Shown here: positions 59,495 through 64,000 of the stretch, one piece after another
Position numbering within the stretch: the first letter of the stretch is position 1
How the letters are laid out: each line of letters begins with the position of its first letter
Origin: Faecalibacterium prausnitzii
GTDB taxonomy: Bacteria; Bacillota; Clostridia; Oscillospirales; Ruminococcaceae
Length of the DNA: 64,000 nucleotides
Assembly: GCF_019967995.1 (NCBI RefSeq)
Contig: NZ_CP065377.1
Location: forward strand, 2,232,001-2,296,000
Direction of reading: 5' to 3'
Notes under the pieces: model-generated
Databases searched by the model: none
What the model saw: only the letters and a program-made list of their open reading frames with translations
What the model was told of the DNA's origin: nothing
Program-made: the position numbers and the translations under genes

Positions 59495-60865
59495 TTACTC
59501 GATGATGTTGGCGCGCATCTGGTCGCTGGCGGACTTGATGCCGTCGATCCACTGCTGCTCGGTCATGCTGCCGGACACCAGAGAGTTGACGGGGTCAAAG
59601 AACACGGTGCGGACTTCTACACCGGGGATAGCGGTGAAGGAAGCAAAGTTGCCCATAGCTGCCTTTGCGCCGTTGTCGTAGATGGAGTAGAACATCTTGT
59701 TGTCGCCTTCCAGACTGTCGGCGATGCCCAGCACAGGCTGGATCGCGCCGCTTTCGGCAAACAGCTTGCAGGCTTCGTCGCTGTACAGGTAAGCCACGAA
59801 CTGCTTGGCGGCATCCTGATGCTCGGCACCGGCGGGGATCCATGCCTGCTCGAACCAGGTGTAGCTGTAGCTGTCGCCGCCGGCCTTGACAGCGGGCAGA
59901 GCGGTCATGCCCCACTCAAAGCCGTCTGCACGGGGAGCCTCGGCCATCTCGCCCACGATCCAGGTGCCGTTGGGCATGAACAGGGCCTTGTTGTCCAGCA
60001 CCAGCTGCTGGTTCTGGGTAAAGTCCTGATCGTTGGCCTGTGCGGGGGTGATGGGGTTGGTGTAGGAAGCCAGCTTGGTCACGATGTCAAAGCAGGTCTG
60101 CGCTTCGGGGGTGTCCCAGATGCCTTCTTCATAATGGGTCGCCTTGTTGAAGAAGTCGGGGCCGCCTGCTGCATACATCAGCGCATAGAAGAACGCATCA
60201 AAGTAGCCGGTGGTGGGGTAAGTGAACAGGTAGGTGCCCTCAGCGGCAGCCTTGTCGCCCAGTGCCCACATCTCGTCCCAGGTCTTGGGCACATCCCAGC
60301 CTTTTTCTTTCAGGAACCCGGCGTTGTAGAACAGGCCGCAGGGGCTGTAGAACATGGGAGCCAGATAGGTTTTGCCGTCGCCGTAGGGGTTGGTCAGGGA
60401 GGTGTCGGTAAAGCCACCGGCGATCTTCTCACTGACTTTCTTGCTCTCGCCGGGAACCGTCATGCTCAGCACATCGGTGATGTCAGCGATCAGATTGCCC
60501 TTGATGAACTGCTCGGTCAGAGCAGCTTCACGGCCGGTGGCCAGATGGACCACGTCGGGGTAGTCGCCGCCCTGCATGGAGGGGCCGATAACGTCCTCCA
60601 GCTTTTTGTCGGTGGTCAGGTCCACCTTGATGCCGGTCTGGGCGGTAAAGGCCTCGGTGACCTTTTTCCACATCTCAGCGCCATAGCCGGTCTCGATGGC
60701 AGCAACCTTGATGGTGACGTCCGCAGCCACTGCGGAAGAAGCAGCGGCAGAAGATGCCGTGCTGGACGCGGTGGAGCTGGCAGCACCACCACAGGCAGCC
60801 AGGCTCAGTGCAGCGGCACCCACGCCAGCCGCTTTCAGGAAATTGCGACGAGAAATGCGTTTCAT
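59495..60865 (-). CDS. sugar ABC transporter substrate-binding lipoprotein, LNB operon
   Basis: A 456-residue extracellular binding protein (SBP_bac_1 type). N-terminus K-R-I-S-R-R-N-F-L-K-A-A is followed by a lipobox L-A-A-C at about residues 22-25 and an Ala/Ser linker. The mature part has T-G-I-K-V-D-L-T, the family's hinge and the W-E-M-W-A-L-G / Y-F-D-A-F-F-Y pattern. By context it should capture LNB/GNB-like host glycan disaccharides. ATG 60865 follows GGAGG. First gene of the operon, divergent from the AraC regulator. Confidence 0.92.
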   Translation of the reverse strand: MKRISRRNFLKAAGVGAAALSLAACGGAASSTASSTASSAAASSAVAADVTIKVAAIETGYGAEMWKKVTEAFTAQTGIKVDLTTDKKLEDVIGPSMQGGDYPDVVHLATGREAALTEQFIKGNLIADITDVLSMTVPGESKKVSEKIAGGFTDTSLTNPYGDGKTYLAPMFYSPCGLFYNAGFLKEKGWDVPKTWDEMWALGDKAAAEGTYLFTYPTTGYFDAFFYALMYAAGGPDFFNKATHYEEGIWDTPEAQTCFDIVTKLASYTNPITPAQANDQDFTQNQQLVLDNKALFMPNGTWIVGEMAEAPRADGFEWGMTALPAVKAGGDSYSYTWFEQAWIPAGAEHQDAAKQFVAYLYSDEACKLFAESGAIQPVLGIADSLEGDNKMFYSIYDNGAKAAMGNFASFTAIPGVEVRTVFFDPVNSLVSGSMTEQQWIDGIKSASDQMRANIIE

Positions 60866-60954
60866 AATGTATCCTCCATCATAAAGATTCCGTTCAAAAC
60901 CACAACCGGGACAAACAGGTTTTGTCCGAGGGGGTCGTGTGATTTATTGATTTC

Positions 60955-60983
60955 AATATAGAGGTTTTCACCCTTTGCAACAA
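60955..60983 (-). promoter_or_regulatory. promoter of the LNB importer operon
   Basis: Minus-strand TTGTTG (60978-60983), 17-bp spacer, TATATT (60955-60960). A weak -35 would suit activation by the divergent AraC protein. The remaining 61000-61150 gap is AT-rich with no gene. Confidence 0.55.
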
Positions 60984-61152
60984 GATGTTTGTTGTTTCGT
61001 TTTTTATAAATCTTGCTTTTTAGAATTTTCTTTCAGCAAAAGCACTAAATTCGTCCCGTCTGTTTTGGTACATTCTTCCCGTTTGTAACCGGTTTGACAT
61101 ATTTTTATTCTTTAACGGCATCAAAAATATTTATCCTGTCCAAAATCAGGGC

Positions 61153-61181
61153 TTGCATTTTTTCTTCTTTGCCCCTATAAT
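61153..61181 (+). promoter_or_regulatory. promoter of the AraC-nahK unit
   Basis: TTGCAT (61153-61158), 17-bp spacer, TATAAT (61176-61181). Confidence 0.75.
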
Positions 61182-61282
61182 GAGAAAAACGCACGATTCA
61201 ACGCATCGGTTTTTGCGATTATATTTTTAGCTTCTTGTTTTTATTTTTATGTTTATTGCGTTTCGCTGTAAAGGAGCCTGTT

Positions 61283-62149
61283 ATGAGCACCGAACGCTTT
61301 GATATCCGTCATGCTCCCGCTCCCCGTGAGTCCTTTCGCTTGCTGTACATCAGCAAAAGCAAATTCGGCGGCGACTGGAACAGCACGGCTCACACCCATT
61401 CCTGCACGGAGCTGTTCTACTGCCTGAGCGGAGAAGGACAGTTCTACCTGAGCGGGCAGCTGTCCCCGGTCAAGCCGGATGATATGGTCATCGTCAATCC
61501 ACAGGTGGAGCACACAGAATTGAGTCTGAACGCTTCACCGCTTGAATATATCGTTCTGGGTGTGGCTGGCATTGAGATCTTATTCGGCAAGGCTGATTCT
61601 TCTTATGCTATCTTCAACTGCCGTGAAAACCGGGAACGGATGGTCACTCTGCTGCATATGCTGCTTGCCGAAGCCGACCGCAGTCTGGATGGCTGCGAAA
61701 CCGTCTGTCAGGACTTGCTGGAGGTGCTGCTGATCTGGCTGGTACGTTGCACAACGCTCTCTTTGCAGGTGGAAGAAACGCCACGGTCTGACAACCGGGA
61801 GTGCGTAGAGATCAAGCGATATCTGGACAGCAACTTCCGGGAGGACATCTCGCTTGACCGTCTGGCAGAGATCGCACACATCAATAAGTATTATCTGGCC
61901 CACACCTTTCAAAAGGAGTACGGCATCTCTCCCATCACCTATCTGAATTGCCGCCGCATTGAGGAAAGCAAATATATGCTGGGCAATACAGGTTACAGCT
62001 TGGCTCAGATCAGCGAACTGATGGGCTTTTCGTCCCCCAGTTATTTTTCCCAGTGCTTCCGCAAAGCGGAGGGGCTGACTCCCAACGAATACCGCCGTCA
62101 GGTACGGCAGGGACAACGCCCTGCCCCGGCAAAACGGCATGAAAGATAA
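61283..62149 (+). CDS. AraC family regulator of the LNB/GNB locus
   Basis: A 288-residue regulator: cupin-like N-terminal domain (H-T-H-S-C-T-E-L-F-Y-C-L-S-G-E-G and D-D-M-V-I-V-N-P, about 30-75) and a C-terminal pair of helix-turn-helices (about 185-282; L-A-E-I-A-H-I-N-K-Y-Y-L-A-H-T-F and I-S-E-L-M-G-F-S-S-P-S-Y-F-S-Q-C-F-R, ending P-N-E-Y-R-R). ATG 61283 follows AAAGGAG. It shares a unit with nahK (20 bp apart) and diverges from the importer operon, so it is probably the sugar-responsive activator of both. Confidence 0.92.
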   Translation: MSTERFDIRHAPAPRESFRLLYISKSKFGGDWNSTAHTHSCTELFYCLSGEGQFYLSGQLSPVKPDDMVIVNPQVEHTELSLNASPLEYIVLGVAGIEILFGKADSSYAIFNCRENRERMVTLLHMLLAEADRSLDGCETVCQDLLEVLLIWLVRCTTLSLQVEETPRSDNRECVEIKRYLDSNFREDISLDRLAEIAHINKYYLAHTFQKEYGISPITYLNCRRIEESKYMLGNTGYSLAQISELMGFSSPSYFSQCFRKAEGLTPNEYRRQVRQGQRPAPAKRHER

Positions 62150-62169
62150 AAAGAAACGAGGAACTTCAA

Positions 62170-63279
62170 ATGAAACCTGTCACCGAACCCATTCTCTGCG
62201 CCGCTGCATCCGCCTTTGATTTTGGTGGGCCGATGGTCTGCGATCCACACCACTATGGTGAGGGCCACATCAATGACACCTTTGTGGTCTGGCGGGCAGA
62301 TCATACCAAACGCTTTATCTTACAGCGCATCAACACCGATACCTTCACCGATCCCGCAGGACTGATGGAAAACATCTGTGGCGTGACCCAGCATTTACGG
62401 ACAAAGATTCAGGCAGAGGGCGGCGACCCTGGCCGGGAATGCCTGAATGTCATTCCCACTCTGTCCGGCGCAGCGTACTCTATTGATTCTGAAGGCAATG
62501 CCTGGAGAGCCTATGATTTTGTAGAGAATACCGTCTGTCTGCAACAGGTCGGCTGTGAGGCAGACTTCCGCACTGTGGCAGAAACACTGGGCAAGTTCCA
62601 GAACCAGCTGGCCGATTATCCTGCTTCTACCCTCCACGAAACCATTGCGCGTTTTCACGATACGCCCAACCGTTACGCAAACTTTGAAAAAGCCCTTGCC
62701 GCCGATGCACTGGGTCGAGCCAAAACCATTGCGCCGGAGATTGCATTTATCCATGCACGGGAAAAGGACTGCCACGTTCTGCTGGATCAGCTGGCCGCTG
62801 GTGAGATCCCGCTGCGTGTCACCCATAATGATACCAAAATCAACAATGTTCTGCTCGATGAAGCCACTGGCAAAGGCATCTGTGTCATTGACCTCGACAC
62901 CGTGATGCCGGGGCTTTCGGCTTATGATTTCGGTGATTCCATCCGCACCGGTGCCAACGACTGCGCCGAGGATGAACCCGACCAGAGCAAAGTCCACTTT
63001 GACCTGCATCTGTACGAAGTGTTCGCCAAAGGGTATCTCTCCACTGCCGGGGCATCCATGAGCATGGCAGAAAAAAAGAGCCTTGCATGGGGTGCAAGGC
63101 TCATGACGCTGGAATGCGGCATCCGCTTTCTGACTGACTATCTGGAGGGCGACCATTATTTCCATATTGCTCGCCCGGATCACAACCTCGACCGCGCCCG
63201 CACCCAGTTCACGCTGGTGCGGCAGATGGAAGAGGTTTTCGATCAGATGCTGGAAATCGTCTGCCCGAACAATCACTGA
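62170..63279 (+). CDS. nahK: N-acetylhexosamine 1-kinase
   Basis: A 369-residue anomeric kinase of the aminoglycoside-phosphotransferase fold, converting GlcNAc/GalNAc to the 1-phosphate. Motifs: G-H-I-N-D-T-F ATP-loop (about 30-36), the Brenner motif V-T-H-N-D-T-K-I-N-N with catalytic Asp (about 218-227) and metal-binding D-L-D-T-V (about 240-244). Its substrate is the sugar freed by LnpA, so the pair defines the LNB/GNB pathway first described in bifidobacteria. The partner uridylyltransferase and epimerase (lnpC/galT, lnpD/galE) are not in the window. ATG 62170 follows ACGAGGAA. Confidence 0.93.
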   Translation: MKPVTEPILCAAASAFDFGGPMVCDPHHYGEGHINDTFVVWRADHTKRFILQRINTDTFTDPAGLMENICGVTQHLRTKIQAEGGDPGRECLNVIPTLSGAAYSIDSEGNAWRAYDFVENTVCLQQVGCEADFRTVAETLGKFQNQLADYPASTLHETIARFHDTPNRYANFEKALAADALGRAKTIAPEIAFIHAREKDCHVLLDQLAAGEIPLRVTHNDTKINNVLLDEATGKGICVIDLDTVMPGLSAYDFGDSIRTGANDCAEDEPDQSKVHFDLHLYEVFAKGYLSTAGASMSMAEKKSLAWGARLMTLECGIRFLTDYLEGDHYFHIARPDHNLDRARTQFTLVRQMEEVFDQMLEIVCPNNH

Positions 63280-63308
63280 TTTCGCAATCTCCTCCATTCG
63301 GATACAGC

Positions 63309-63356
63309 AAGAAGCATGGACGTTCTCCTTTTCGGGGGGCGTCCATGCTTCTTTTT
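63309..63356 (+). terminator. nahK terminator
   Basis: AGAAGCATGGACG pairs with CGTCCATGCTTCT, followed by a T-run. Between it and 63553 I see no convincing gene. Confidence 0.88.
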
Positions 63357-63553
63357 ACAGCTTATCCCTACACACCCATCAAATCGTCCTTTGAGGACGC
63401 TGGTAGCGTCGAGGACATGATGCTCTGCAGCAAATTACCGTGCCATAACCTCACACTTTCCGTGGGCGAGCCGGACAACGCCGCTGCGCTTCGCAAACGC
63501 GGTCCCACCCCAAACCCTGCTAAGATTGTTTACGGCAAACTGGAAGTTGTCTG

Positions 63554-64000
63554 TTATAAAATATCAGCAACAAATTCCTCTATCAAACGATTCACCTGTT
63601 CGGGTTTGTCTGTATTGGAATTGTGTCCTGCTCCTTCTATCCACATCAAAGGAATTTTCGTATTGCGATGCCATACTTTGTTGTACCGTATACACGAACC
63701 AGCGTGATCTTTTGTGCCGCATATCAATAAAGCCGGGCACTTGATCTCATACGGCAGATCCTTCTCCATAGCCGCTGCCAAAATACGATAACCATGTCCG
63801 GCAATTTGTGCATAGCGCTTCTGGTTTCCGTCATAGGTTAACATCATTTCACGCATGAGGTTTCTACCGTAATCAGACGTAGCAACACCTTCCGACCCCG
63901 ATTTCAGGAGCCATTTCCACGGGTAATGAGCATATACCGGCTCCATCCGTTTCAAAAGCCAAATTTCAACTGCCGTCACATAGCTTCGTTGCAGCGGTGC
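63554..64000 (-). CDS. alpha/beta hydrolase, C-terminal part (cut by window edge)
   Basis: The frame is open to base 64000, so at least 148 residues of the C-terminus are seen. The cap-like region W-L-L-K-R-M-E-P-V-Y is followed by the last strands of an alpha/beta hydrolase: C-P-A-L-L-I-C-G-T-K-D-H-A-G with the catalytic acid Asp, and I-E-G-A-G-H-N-S-N with the catalytic His. The nucleophile lies outside the window. GC is lower than in the neighbouring genes. Substrate unknown. Confidence 0.85.
   Translation of the reverse strand, partial: APLQRSYVTAVEIWLLKRMEPVYAHYPWKWLLKSGSEGVATSDYGRNLMREMMLTYDGNQKRYAQIAGHGYRILAAAMEKDLPYEIKCPALLICGTKDHAGSCIRYNKVWHRNTKIPLMWIEGAGHNSNTDKPEQVNRLIEEFVADIL

Noticed and set aside
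63345..63553. Plus-strand frame after nahK
   Set aside because: It begins inside the nahK terminator, has no ribosome site, and overlaps the convergent hydrolase gene; at most a relic.

Overview
The window is a 64 kb chromosomal segment of a GC-rich, low-GC-phylum (Firmicutes) gut anaerobe. The gene set (T-box leaders, Shine-Dalgarno-led operons, LacI/AraC-controlled sugar loci, ferredoxin-type aldo/keto reductase, helicase-associated-domain protein) and the short palindromic intergenic repeats fit Oscillospiraceae, most likely Faecalibacterium or a close relative. That placement is inference from gene content; no 16S gene is present.

Layout. 1-6.6 kb: small envelope/stress genes, a secreted transglutaminase-like protein, then a Met-type T-box leader driving metG, a DMT permease and a TatD nuclease. 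6.6-12.1 kb: a GNAT gene, a three-gene amino-acid ABC transporter (trpXYZ type) behind a T-box leader whose discriminator contact fits tRNA-Trp, and a MATE exporter. 12.1-12.5 kb: a compact type I toxin-antitoxin-like locus (33-residue hydrophobic peptide plus a convergent antisense promoter). 12.5-23.8 kb: dus, a YfhO-like membrane protein, an Fe-S aldo/keto reductase, a 914-residue protein with seven helicase-associated repeats, tRNA-Gln, pepT and trkH. 23.9-25.3 kb: an AT-richer scar with a broken tRNA-Arg, an intact tRNA-Arg(CCT), a cysteine-rich protein of the kind found in integrative elements, and an IS3-like remnant.

25.3-34.5 kb: a leftward alpha-glucoside operon (solute-binding protein, two permeases, GH31, GH13, YesL-like protein) under a LacI regulator with duplicated operators. 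34.7-36.1 kb: an ATPase/DUF234 gene with a palindromic operator. 36.3-45 kb: glycogen/maltodextrin metabolism (glycogen phosphorylase with a divergent AraC regulator; LacI regulator, maltose/glucose-type PTS EIIBC, an EEP-family hydrolase and malQ). 45-55 kb: YdbC and an HD-domain protein, then a division/wall block (ftsW-murA-ftsZ leftward, a class B PBP rightward), xpt and a patatin-like lipase. 55.2-63.3 kb: a lacto-N-biose/galacto-N-biose locus (GH112 phosphorylase, ABC importer, AraC regulator, N-acetylhexosamine kinase). The right edge cuts an alpha/beta hydrolase.

Together the accessory part is a glycan-scavenging region. One system imports alpha-glucosides and hydrolyses them inside the cell, one takes maltose/glucose by PTS with MalQ and GlgP handling the glucans, and one imports host-type LNB/GNB disaccharides and cleaves them phosphorolytically. 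Neither ABC sugar importer has an ATPase gene here, so a shared MsmX/UgpC-type ATPase elsewhere is implied. No CRISPR array, rRNA or prophage was seen.
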